This document shows, in pieces, positions 15,299-23,058 of a stretch of DNA of 49,780 nt. How positions within the stretch are numbered: the stretch's first letter is position 1; every line of letters starts with the position of its first letter. This stretch comes from Lachnospiraceae bacterium. GTDB taxonomy: Bacteria; Bacillota; Clostridia; Lachnospirales; Lachnospiraceae. The position numbers and the translations under genes were made by a program. The notes beneath the pieces were generated by a model that saw only the letters and a list, made by a program, of their open reading frames with translations, was not told the origin of the DNA and made no database searches. Where the stretch lies: positions 1 through 49,780 of the forward strand of contig JAFSIS010000057.1 of NCBI GenBank assembly GCA_017439665.1. Direction: 5' to 3'.

Positions 15299-16706
15299 GA
15301 CTGTCTTCATTGATCAGTAATATTCCCGGATTATCTTTTGATAAGCCCAGCATCCGCTGCGTGAAACCGCTTTTGCTGAATACACCATAAATCACATCAT
15401 AACGGGGATATGCTTTCTTTATCCCACTTGCATTTTCTGCCTTTTCTTTCAGTGCAAAGTATACAGGTGCATCAACCGGCTTCGCATGATACTTACATTC
15501 TCCTAAAAAAACAAGCTTATTCTGGCTGTCTACAGCCATAACATCAATTTCCGTATCGCCATCGTAATCATTCAGCCAATAGGAACCAATGCGGGACGGT
15601 ACAAAGGGAATAGAACCATTCTTGCACAAATCTGCAAAAATATTCTTACAGATATCCTCATACACAAAAGTTACAAATCCTATGGTGAAATCCTTGCCCA
15701 TTTCCTCCATGACAATTTGCATATTATCCAATTCCAGCTCACCCCTATAAGGGTAGACATAACGGAACCAGAACCGGATAAAATTATCTGCAATGAAATA
15801 TAAACCCTTTCGGGATTTCTCCGGATTCTTTTCCGTGACCGGTGTTCTCTTTTCAATAAAACCCAAATCTGCAAGCGTTGCCAGATATGGTGTCAGCGCA
15901 GAAGTTTCCTGTCCCAGTACACCGGCAATCTTTCCCAGCTTATGATTTCCATCCGCAATTGCTTTAATAATGGAGAAATAATTCACTGCCGTTACAGATT
16001 CACTTTTTAGCAGAAAATTCGGCTCCTCATATAGAAATCCGCTTTTGGATAAAACGTTTTCCTTCAATTGTTCCTCCAGTTCCCGGTCGTCCTCAAAAAA
16101 TTCCAGATATTTCGGAACACCACCAGTCACAGCATACTGTTCCACAGCTTTTTCAAAGGACATTTTTTGAACTGCATATATATCTGTAAAGCTCAAAGGA
16201 GCCAAACGCATCTGAGCTGTTCTGCGCCCATATAGCGGACTATCATAAGATAATGCGTGTTTTTGCATCATGCCAATCAGAGAACCGGATAAAATCAGCA
16301 TCACATTACCGTCTTTCAGAATCTCATCCCATGCATTCTGCAGAACAGACGGAAATGCCGGATTCGTCTTTACAAGATAGGGAAACTCATCAACTACCAG
16401 TACCTTCTTTTCTTTCGGTTTATAATCTGCAATTACCTGGAATAAATCCAACCAATCGGTAAACACCGCCTTCTGTAACAGCAAATTATTTGTTGTACGA
16501 GCCACAACACCTGCAAGACGCTTTATACCCTGATTTTCCAGTTCTTCCGTAGCAAGAAAATAAAAGGCTGTTTTTCCTTTCAAAAACTCTTTGATTAATG
16601 TTGTCTTACCAACTCTGCGGCGGCCATAGATGACCACAAAGCTGCTGTCATGCGCATACTCCGCGTTCAGCCTGGCCAGTTCTGTTTGCCTGCCTATAAA
16701 CTTCAT
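15291..16706 (-). CDS. AAA ATPase with C-terminal DUF234/PD-(D/E)XK-type domain
   Basis: This belongs to the archaeal-type ATPase family also common in gut Firmicutes. FIGRQTELARLN opens the protein, the Walker A is GRRRVGKTTLIKEF (residues about 29-42), the Walker B is VLVVDEFPYL, and LILSGSLIGMM is the sensor region. A winged-helix part (LGKIAGVLGQETSALTPYL) follows. The C-terminal DUF234 region holds EIDVMAVDSQNKLVFLGECKYH, a D...E-x-K nuclease-like motif. The biological role is not established; nuclease activity is inference. The start at 16706 uses a GGGGG site seven bases upstream; an ATG two codons earlier is too close. It has a strong promoter of its own, and a repeat covers its stop codon. 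Confidence 0.9.
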   Translation of the reverse strand: MKFIGRQTELARLNAEYAHDSSFVVIYGRRRVGKTTLIKEFLKGKTAFYFLATEELENQGIKRLAGVVARTTNNLLLQKAVFTDWLDLFQVIADYKPKEKKVLVVDEFPYLVKTNPAFPSVLQNAWDEILKDGNVMLILSGSLIGMMQKHALSYDSPLYGRRTAQMRLAPLSFTDIYAVQKMSFEKAVEQYAVTGGVPKYLEFFEDDRELEEQLKENVLSKSGFLYEEPNFLLKSESVTAVNYFSIIKAIADGNHKLGKIAGVLGQETSALTPYLATLADLGFIEKRTPVTEKNPEKSRKGLYFIADNFIRFWFRYVYPYRGELELDNMQIVMEEMGKDFTIGFVTFVYEDICKNIFADLCKNGSIPFVPSRIGSYWLNDYDGDTEIDVMAVDSQNKLVFLGECKYHAKPVDAPVYFALKEKAENASGIKKAYPRYDVIYGVFSKSGFTQRMLGLSKDNPGILLINEDSLS

Positions 16707-16766
16707 TCCCATACCCCCTATGACACACCAACATATGATAAATTTATTTATGATAATTTAATTTAT

Positions 16767-16794
16767 ATTATATATCTATATTGAAAAATGTCAA
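16767..16794 (-). promoter_or_regulatory. Promoter of the AAA ATPase gene
   Basis: TTGACA (16789-16794), a 16-bp spacer and TATAAT (16767-16772) on the minus strand: both hexamers are perfect. It is followed by a very AT-rich leader with two direct ATGATAA repeats near 16735-16756. Confidence 0.8.
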
Positions 16795-16986
16795 GATTAG
16801 CCAGCACTTGTCAGGTTGCCTTCCGGCTTTTCCTGTCCGAAAAATCCGGATGTTAAACGGTTTTTAAAGAACAACTCTATTGAATCATGAACCGTATGGG
16901 CTAATACAAATGTTGAGACTGCTTTAAAATACTGCTTCTCAGTTTGGATAGCATCAAACAAATCTCTGCTTCATTACCTACTCTTT

Positions 16987-17526
16987 CTATGCAATCCTTA
17001 TCATCTGCTCATACAAAAGAATTTTCTGACCGGCAAGATTCCGATTATCATGATAATGGCCAAAGAACCAATATTTAAACTTTACTGTACGCTCCAGATC
17101 CTGAAAATATTGTGTCAAGGCATCCGGTTCATACATTCCTTCCCCGATACAAGCCTGCATACTGCTGGAACAACAAAAGGAAAAGATCTTCTTCCCACCG
17201 ATAAGGTACACCTGGCCACGCATAAGATGTATCACTGACGGACGTACCTTATGAACCTTACCACCCTTCCACTTCTCTACCGGATAACTGTATAACCGAT
17301 CAAAGTTTTCATGATTCCCATCTACGAACAAAGTGGTAAATGGTTTGTTCTCCAGCCAATTCAGCCACCACGTTTCCTCTCTTCCGGAGGTATCCTTATC
17401 CCAGACTCCCCCAAAATCTCCACAGATAATTACATAATCATCCTTGGTCATTTCCTTTTGCCGGGGAAAATTTTTTGTATTAAATCTTTCAAAATTTCTG
17501 TGGCAGTCACCGGTAATATATATCAT
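16987..17526 (-). CDS. Calcineurin-like metallophosphoesterase with an apparent internal deletion
   Basis: Metal-site motifs are present: GDCHRNFERF at residue 6 (the GDxH motif), CGDFGGVWD, GNHENFD, and GHYHDNRN near the C-terminus. The Firmicutes family I know runs about 230-250 residues; this one has 179. The gap falls between residues KKIFSF and CCSSSMQ (about position 113-120). Relatives have there a GGAxSHD block, a helical lid, and the Y-I-x-THC motif whose histidine binds metal. Thus an in-frame deletion of some 60-70 codons probably removed one metal ligand, and activity is doubtful. The ribosome site is AGAGGTGA. It sits alone between spoIVB and the ATPase gene, where spo0A would be expected. 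Confidence 0.8.
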   Translation of the reverse strand: MIYITGDCHRNFERFNTKNFPRQKEMTKDDYVIICGDFGGVWDKDTSGREETWWLNWLENKPFTTLFVDGNHENFDRLYSYPVEKWKGGKVHKVRPSVIHLMRGQVYLIGGKKIFSFCCSSSMQACIGEGMYEPDALTQYFQDLERTVKFKYWFFGHYHDNRNLAGQKILLYEQMIRIA

Positions 17527-17724
17527 TCTTTGTCACCTCTTTTTGTCCTGTAATATGTTCTGATAATTCTCTCCTAAGTAACCCACGAACCTGAACGATG
17601 ATTCTGTAAATCTCATAAAGTTATCCTCTACCAAAGATTTTCCCTAAAACATCCTTAGAAGATTAATTATACAGGAAGCCTTATCCATTGTCATTGAACG
17701 TGTAGTACAAAATGACTTTTGATC

Positions 17725-17781
17725 AAAAAAGAAAGCAGATATCACAACACCCCATAGCCCCTTGTAATACCTGCTTTTTTT
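17725..17781 (-). terminator. Terminator of spoIVB
   Basis: On the minus strand, AGCAGGTATTACA pairs imperfectly with TGTTGTGATATCTGCT across a G-rich loop, and the right arm is followed by TTCTTTTTT. It lies 28 bases or more after the spoIVB stop codon. Confidence 0.65.
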
Positions 17782-17808
17782 CGTTACTCTTCAGCTTTCA
17801 AAGTTTTT

Positions 17809-19071
17809 TCAATTATACCCCAGCATCTCCTCAATGAAAATCCCATACCCTCTGGCCGGATCATTGACCATTACATGGGTCACTGCTCCGATCAGCTTTC
17901 CATCCTGGATAATGGGGCTTCCGCTCATTCCCTGGATGATACCTCCGGTTTTCTCCAACAATTCTTCATCCGTCACCCTAATCTCAAGTCCCCGGTTGAT
18001 CTGACTATTCTCCTCATTCACTTTAAGAATTTCTATCTCATAATAGACAGGGGAATCTTCCAGGGTACATAAGATCTGTGCCGGTCCTTCTTTAATCTCC
18101 TGCTTCAGGGCAATAGGCATGGCTTCCTCTTCCAGATGTATATTCTCAGTATCCACCTTACCATAAATTCCCCGATGGCTGTTCTGCAAAATCTCACCCA
18201 GCTTGTTCTTCTCAGCATAGGCGATCACCCCGCTCAATTCTCCGGGATCTCCCGCCGTCCCTTTATTTACCGCTACGATCTCGGTCTTGTATAATCCCCC
18301 TGCTTTCAACTCCATCAGCTGGGCTGTATCCAGATCATTTATCCCATGTCCCAGGGCTCCAAAATAACCGTTTTCATCTACAAAGGTCATAGTCCCGATT
18401 CCCTGGGCATTATCTCTGACCCAGATTCCCAGCTTATATTCCCCCTGCTGATTCTTCCTGGGAAAAATATCCAGGCTCATCTCCTCTCCATCCCGCTCTA
18501 TTTCCAGGCTAAGTGTTTTGCCCTCACTGTCTGCCACCATTTCCATCAGCTGCCCTTTGTCCTCTAAAACCTCACCATTGATGGTTTCGATATAGTCTCC
18601 TCCTTTTAATACTCCCTCTGCCGGAGCCACTTCTTTTCCATTTTCATCCTCAAATTCTCCTGTATCTACCACCAATACTCCACGGGTATGCACATAGATA
18701 CCGATAGGGGTTCCCGCAGGGGTGAGCCGGGTATCCCGGATAACCGATAAAGAAGCCTCTTTAAAAGGAATCAGCCCGAAAAGCTGTACCTCCATGGTAT
18801 AATTTCCTTCTTTTTCCCCATAAAAAGTGAGCTGTCGATTCAGATCCACATTCAGCAGCATTCCCTCATCTTCCTTATATATCGTTGCCGTGGCCGGAAG
18901 ATAAAAGCTAAGCCCCTCTTCCTGCCCTGCACGTACCCGAATGGCCGAAGGTACCCTGTTCCATAATTCAAAAATCCAGGCTCCTGTCAGAGTCAACCCC
19001 AGCAGGACCAGACTGAGTATGAAAAATCTACAACAGATTTTTCCTCTTTTTTTATGTTTATTTACTCTCAT
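17809..19071 (-). CDS. spoIVB: SpoIVB sporulation signalling serine peptidase
   Basis: In endospore formers SpoIVB is made in the forespore, crosses its inner membrane and cleaves SpoIVFA, which releases pro-sigma-K processing. The start at 19071 is fixed by GGAGGT six bases before it. Residues about 13-34 form the membrane/signal segment. A PDZ domain follows (about 100-190, GGDYIETINGEVLEDKGQLME), then the SpoIVB peptidase domain with GALGHGINDLD (catalytic His) and GIIQGMSGSPIIQDGKLIGAV (catalytic Ser). Length 420 is normal. It follows recN, but a terminator lies between them. The usual next gene, spo0A, is absent. Confidence 0.95.
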   Translation of the reverse strand: MRVNKHKKRGKICCRFFILSLVLLGLTLTGAWIFELWNRVPSAIRVRAGQEEGLSFYLPATATIYKEDEGMLLNVDLNRQLTFYGEKEGNYTMEVQLFGLIPFKEASLSVIRDTRLTPAGTPIGIYVHTRGVLVVDTGEFEDENGKEVAPAEGVLKGGDYIETINGEVLEDKGQLMEMVADSEGKTLSLEIERDGEEMSLDIFPRKNQQGEYKLGIWVRDNAQGIGTMTFVDENGYFGALGHGINDLDTAQLMELKAGGLYKTEIVAVNKGTAGDPGELSGVIAYAEKNKLGEILQNSHRGIYGKVDTENIHLEEEAMPIALKQEIKEGPAQILCTLEDSPVYYEIEILKVNEENSQINRGLEIRVTDEELLEKTGGIIQGMSGSPIIQDGKLIGAVTHVMVNDPARGYGIFIEEMLGYN

Positions 19072-19086
19072 CCTTACCTCCATACC

Positions 19087-19114
19087 TAAAAAAGGATGCC
19101 CTATCGGCATCCTT
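19087..19114 (-). terminator. Terminator of recN, directly ahead of spoIVB
   Basis: On the minus strand, AAGGATGCC pairs with GGCATCCTT (9 bp, loop GATAG), followed by seven Ts. The spoIVB Shine-Dalgarno sequence begins only a few bases later. Confidence 0.9.
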
Positions 19115-19116
19115 CT

Positions 19117-19125
19117 TAGTATATG
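19117..19125 (-). promoter_or_regulatory. Possible sporulation-type -10 element for spoIVB
   Basis: CATATACTA on the minus strand resembles the -10 part of forespore (sigma-F/G) promoters. Its start point, about 19110, would fall inside the left arm of the recN terminator. I could not identify a -35 element. Confidence 0.3.
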
Positions 19126-19144
19126 AAAAAACATGAAATTTACT

Positions 19145-20833
19145 TTAGTAAGATTTTGTTTTTACTGCCAAATCTTTCAATTCCCTGGCATTGGCCAGCA
19201 CAGCATCGGTCACTGTAGTTCCGCTTAAAAGACGGGCCAGCTCATGAAGAATTTCTTCCTCACGGATCTCCGAAATATGGGTAACACTTCTTCCCTCTTC
19301 CGTATTTTTTTCAATTACAAAATGTCGATCCGCCATGGCTGCGATCTGCGGAAGATGGGTGATACAAAGCAGCTGATGAGCCTTTCCTAAAAGAGCCATT
19401 TTTTCGGATACCTTCCAGGCCGTTTTTCCACTGATCCCGGCATCAATCTCATCAAAGATCAGGGTTCCGATCTCTTCCTTATCCGCCATCACCGCCTTGA
19501 GAGCCAGCATGATCCTGGATAACTCACCACCGCTGGCTACCTTACTGATGGACTGCATGGGCTCCCCCGGATTCAGGGAAATGAAGAAGTCTACCTGATC
19601 ATATCCCTCAGCACTGATGTTACCTGGATCCGTCTCCACCCGGATTTCCAGCTCCACAGATAAAAAATTCAACTCCTGAAGGCCCTTTTTCAGCTTTTTC
19701 GCAAGCTGCAGAGCATATTTTTTTCGGAGTTCAGATAATTTGGAACAAAGACCAAGAAGCTCCTGATAATATTCCTCTTCCTTTTTCTTCAGGCTCTCCA
19801 GATATAGGTCATAATCCTCCAGTTTTTCCAGCTCTTCTTCTTTTTTCCGGCAGTAGGCAAGAATATCCTCCACCGTATTTCCGTATTTATCCTTCAGGCG
19901 GTTATACAGATTCAGCCTTTTTTCCACCCGGTCAAACTCTTCTGGCTCGAACTCCAGACTCTGCTGATAGTCTACCAGGCTGCGATTAAAATCATTCAGC
20001 AGATCCTCAATTTCCGAAAGTTGTCCTGTCAGTTCCTCCAAAGCCTCATCATAGGAGGCTACCGCCTTAAGCTCCCTGAGGGCACGGCTTACACTTTCCC
20101 CCGCAGAGCCTGATGCCCCATAGCCGGTACAGTCATAGGCAGCAGCTACCCCACCTGCAATCCGCTTACTGTTCACCATTTTCCGGTACTGCTCTTCCAG
20201 TTCGGCATCCTCTCCCACCTGAAGAACAGCCTCTTTGATCTCTTCAATTTCAAAAGAGGACAGGGCGATCTCCCTTGCCTTTTCCTTTTCATCCATGGAA
20301 GAATTCTGCAGTTCTCTGTGAACATCCAGATAAGCAGAGTAAACTTTACCCAACTTATTTTTCAGTGTTTCCACCGGTTCTGCCCCGTATTCATCCAGAA
20401 TATGGGAATATTTTTTAACATTTAGCAGAGTCTGGTTATCGTGCTGGCCGTGGATATTGATGAACAGGGAAGCCAGCTCCTTGAGCTGTTTCTGACTCAC
20501 CGTCACCCCATTGACCTTACAAAGACTTCTCTCCGGCATAAGTCTTCGCAAAACGATGACCGTTCCATCCTCTTCCTGAGGAATATCCATTTCCTTAAGC
20601 ATCTCTTCCTGCTCTTCATTCTCCGTCTGAAAAACCAGCTCTACCAATGCATACTCCGCCCCGGTACGGATCAATCCCTTATCTGCCTTTCCTCCCAGGG
20701 CAAGATTGATAGAGCCCATGATAATGGATTTACCTGCACCCGTTTCTCCGGTCAGAATATTTACCCCCGGGCCGAAATAGACCTCCAATTCCTCGATCAG
20801 AGCCAAATTTTTCACATGTAAACTTACTAACAT
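19145..20833 (-). CDS. recN: DNA repair protein RecN
   Basis: RecN is an SMC-like ATPase that acts early in double-strand break repair by homologous recombination. The N-terminal ATPase half begins MLVSLHVKNLALIEELEVYF and has Walker A GETGAGKSIIMGSI. Two coiled-coil arms span the middle (about 150-380). The C-terminal half has the signature SGGELSRIMLALKAVMA, Walker B TLIFDEIDAGISG, and LCITHLPQIAAMADRHFVI. At 562 residues it is full length. It lies 35 bases after argR in the long operon that starts at yqhY and ends in its own terminator. No SOS box is visible upstream. Confidence 0.97.
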   Translation of the reverse strand: MLVSLHVKNLALIEELEVYFGPGVNILTGETGAGKSIIMGSINLALGGKADKGLIRTGAEYALVELVFQTENEEQEEMLKEMDIPQEEDGTVIVLRRLMPERSLCKVNGVTVSQKQLKELASLFINIHGQHDNQTLLNVKKYSHILDEYGAEPVETLKNKLGKVYSAYLDVHRELQNSSMDEKEKAREIALSSFEIEEIKEAVLQVGEDAELEEQYRKMVNSKRIAGGVAAAYDCTGYGASGSAGESVSRALRELKAVASYDEALEELTGQLSEIEDLLNDFNRSLVDYQQSLEFEPEEFDRVEKRLNLYNRLKDKYGNTVEDILAYCRKKEEELEKLEDYDLYLESLKKKEEEYYQELLGLCSKLSELRKKYALQLAKKLKKGLQELNFLSVELEIRVETDPGNISAEGYDQVDFFISLNPGEPMQSISKVASGGELSRIMLALKAVMADKEEIGTLIFDEIDAGISGKTAWKVSEKMALLGKAHQLLCITHLPQIAAMADRHFVIEKNTEEGRSVTHISEIREEEILHELARLLSGTTVTDAVLANARELKDLAVKTKSY

Positions 20834-20868
20834 CCTTCTCCTTACTCTTCTCTCCGTCAGCCTTCCCT

Positions 20869-21318
20869 TTAGCTTAAAACTTCCCTGATCTTTTCCATCA
20901 CCACATCTGTGTCCTCCGCATAACGAAGAGCTGCCATTATGGTATCATCTCCTGCAATACTACCTACCACCTCTTCCATCTTCATGGCATCAATGGCCGC
21001 TGCCACCGCCATGGCCATTCCGGAAACGGTTTTGATCACCAGAATATTCTGAGCCTTATCCATAGAAAGAAAACCATCCTTTAAGACCCGGATATACTTC
21101 TCTGCCAGATGGGTATCTTCCTGCTTTAATACCACATATTTCTGCCGCCCGTCATGGGTAGAAACCTTAGACAGATTCAGCTGGCGGATATCTCTGGACA
21201 CGGTAGCCTGGGTAACCTGAAAGCCTGCTTTGCTTAAACGGTCTGCCAGCTCTTCCTGGGTCTCAATATCATAATTTTCAATCAGTTCTACAATTTTCTG
21301 ATGTCTGTTTCCTTTCAT
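20869..21318 (-). CDS. argR: Arginine repressor ArgR/AhrC
   Basis: This hexameric regulator represses arginine synthesis and activates catabolism when arginine binds. Residues 1-70 are the winged helix (RHQKIVELIENYDIETQEEL, then TQATVSRDIRQLNL as recognition helix). Residues about 80-149 form the oligomerisation/arginine-binding domain with VVGSIAGDDTIMAAL, where the GDDT aspartates contact arginine. Length 149 is standard. It lies 14 bases after nadK and just ahead of recN, the common Firmicutes order; this placement is conserved but does not by itself imply control of these neighbours. Confidence 0.97.
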   Translation of the reverse strand: MKGNRHQKIVELIENYDIETQEELADRLSKAGFQVTQATVSRDIRQLNLSKVSTHDGRQKYVVLKQEDTHLAEKYIRVLKDGFLSMDKAQNILVIKTVSGMAMAVAAAIDAMKMEEVVGSIAGDDTIMAALRYAEDTDVVMEKIREVLS

Positions 21319-21332
21319 GAAGTTCCACCTCG

Positions 21333-22160
21333 CTACTTTTCATCACTCATTTTTTTGTGTAGCATCTCCAAAAAACCTACCCGGTTTAATTTGATCACAG
21401 TGGTCGTTTCTTTTGCTTTGGAGATGCGTATCCTATCCCCTGTCTTCATCATAAATTTTTCACTTCCGTCTGAATTTGCCTCTACCGTAAGGCTGGTATC
21501 AGCACGGCCGTGGGCTACCTCTACCTCTACCTCATCGTCCCCCCTGAGAACGATGCTGCGTGCACTTAAGGTATGTGCACAAATAGGAGTCAGCAATAAC
21601 AGATCAGCTCCCGGAACTACCAGAGGCCCTCCTGCCGACATATTATATCCTGTAGAACCGGTAGGAGTGGAAAGAATGATCCCATCCGCCTTCCACTGGC
21701 ACAGAAACTTCCCGTTGACAAAGATATTCAGCTTAATGATCTGAAGGGTTCCGCAACGGGTGATGGAAATATCATTTAAAGCCGGCGAAGTTTCAACACT
21801 GTGATCCTGGTAACGAATAATACCATAGACCATCATCGCCTCCTCAGTTTCATAGTTTCCAGCCAGAAGCTTATCCAGTGCATCCTCCAGGGAAGCTACC
21901 TCTACCTCTGCCAGATAGCCCAGACTTCCCAGATTGATTCCCAATAGGGGGATGTTTCTTCCAGCCGTCTCCTTGGCTGCCTGCAGCATGGTTCCGTCTC
22001 CTCCGAGCACCAGGATACATTCTGCCCCGGCAGAGATCTCAGCGGCACCGGGAGCCACCTCACAGTCTGCTCCCCTCTTCTCCAGATAGGCTTTGATTCT
22101 GTCCGTAACCCTGAACCCCGGATCCTTCATTTCATTGGTAACAATTCCAAATTTTTTCAT
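21333..22160 (-). CDS. nadK: NAD kinase
   Basis: This enzyme makes NADP from NAD with ATP (or polyphosphate). The conserved LVLGGDGTMLQAAKET (GGDG motif), INLGSLGYLAEVEV, NDISITRCG, and TPTGSTGYNMSAGGPLVVP with LTPICAHTL are all present in order. 275 residues is within the family range. It lies between tlyA and argR with 13- and 14-base gaps, so it is part of the same transcript. Confidence 0.96.
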   Translation of the reverse strand: MKKFGIVTNEMKDPGFRVTDRIKAYLEKRGADCEVAPGAAEISAGAECILVLGGDGTMLQAAKETAGRNIPLLGINLGSLGYLAEVEVASLEDALDKLLAGNYETEEAMMVYGIIRYQDHSVETSPALNDISITRCGTLQIIKLNIFVNGKFLCQWKADGIILSTPTGSTGYNMSAGGPLVVPGADLLLLTPICAHTLSARSIVLRGDDEVEVEVAHGRADTSLTVEANSDGSEKFMMKTGDRIRISKAKETTTVIKLNRVGFLEMLHKKMSDEK

Positions 22161-22173
22161 GACAACCGTTTCC

Positions 22174-23058
22174 CTATAGAGCCAGATGGGCCTTTTCTAC
22201 TCTGTCTGCTATAGTCTCCTTCACCTGACTGCTGTTTCCTAACCCGGTCTGATCCTCCATAGCCTCCGCCAGTCTGGCTTCCGCTATAGCTTCTGTACAG
22301 TCTGCCAGTTCCTCGTCTTTCGTTCCGTCTTTCTGTAAATAGATCAAAAATTCAATATTGCCTTCCGGCCCCTTGATGGGTGAAAAATCCAGCCCCAATA
22401 CGGAAAATCCCAGAAGATCAGCCAGGGTATAGATTTTGGCAATAACCTCCTGCTGGACTGATTTTTCCCGGACGACACCCTTTTTTCCTACCTTTTCCTT
22501 GCCTGCTTCAAACTGGGGTTTGATCAGGCAGACCATTTTTCCCGATTCTGTCAGCAGCCTTCTGGCCGGAAGGAGGATCTTGCTGAGAGAAATAAAGGAA
22601 ACATCTACGGAAGCAAAATCCAGCCTGTCCGGAATATCTTCCGGAGTGAGATAGCGGAAATTAGTCTTTTCCATACAGATTACCCGTTCATCACATCTCA
22701 AACTCCAGGCAAGCTGTCCATGGCCTACATCTACGGCATAAACCTTTGCAGCCCGGTTTTGGAGCATACAGTCCGTAAATCCACCGGTGGAGGCTCCGAT
22801 ATCCATACAGGTACTGCCTTCCAGCTTCAGGTCAAAAACCTCCATAGCCTTCTCCAGCTTAAGTCCCCCCCGGCTGACGTATTTCAGGGTCTGCCCTTTG
22901 ACCTCCAGCTTTGCCTTCAAAGGGTCGAACTGGCTCCCTGCCTTATCCTCCCTCTGCCCGTTTACAAAAACATTTCCGGACATGATGATGGCCTTCGCTT
23001 TTTCTCTGGAAGCAGCATATCCCTGTTCTACCAGTAAAATATCCAATCGTTCTTTCAT
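22174..23058 (-). CDS. tlyA: TlyA-type rRNA 2'-O-methyltransferase (hemolysin family)
   Basis: TlyA proteins methylate ribose 2'-OH groups of ribosomal RNA; the old hemolysin name is historical. Residues 1-60 are an S4 RNA-binding domain (RLDILLVEQGYAASREKAKAI, VFVNGQ). VSRGGLKLEKAMEVFDL leads into the Rossmann methyltransferase with CMDIGASTGGFTDCMLQ as the S-adenosylmethionine site, then DVSFISLSKILLP and CLIKPQFEAGKE. The C-terminus is about 25 residues longer than usual and acidic. It abuts dxs (stop and start adjacent) and precedes nadK. Confidence 0.94.
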   Translation of the reverse strand: MKERLDILLVEQGYAASREKAKAIIMSGNVFVNGQREDKAGSQFDPLKAKLEVKGQTLKYVSRGGLKLEKAMEVFDLKLEGSTCMDIGASTGGFTDCMLQNRAAKVYAVDVGHGQLAWSLRCDERVICMEKTNFRYLTPEDIPDRLDFASVDVSFISLSKILLPARRLLTESGKMVCLIKPQFEAGKEKVGKKGVVREKSVQQEVIAKIYTLADLLGFSVLGLDFSPIKGPEGNIEFLIYLQKDGTKDEELADCTEAIAEARLAEAMEDQTGLGNSSQVKETIADRVEKAHLAL

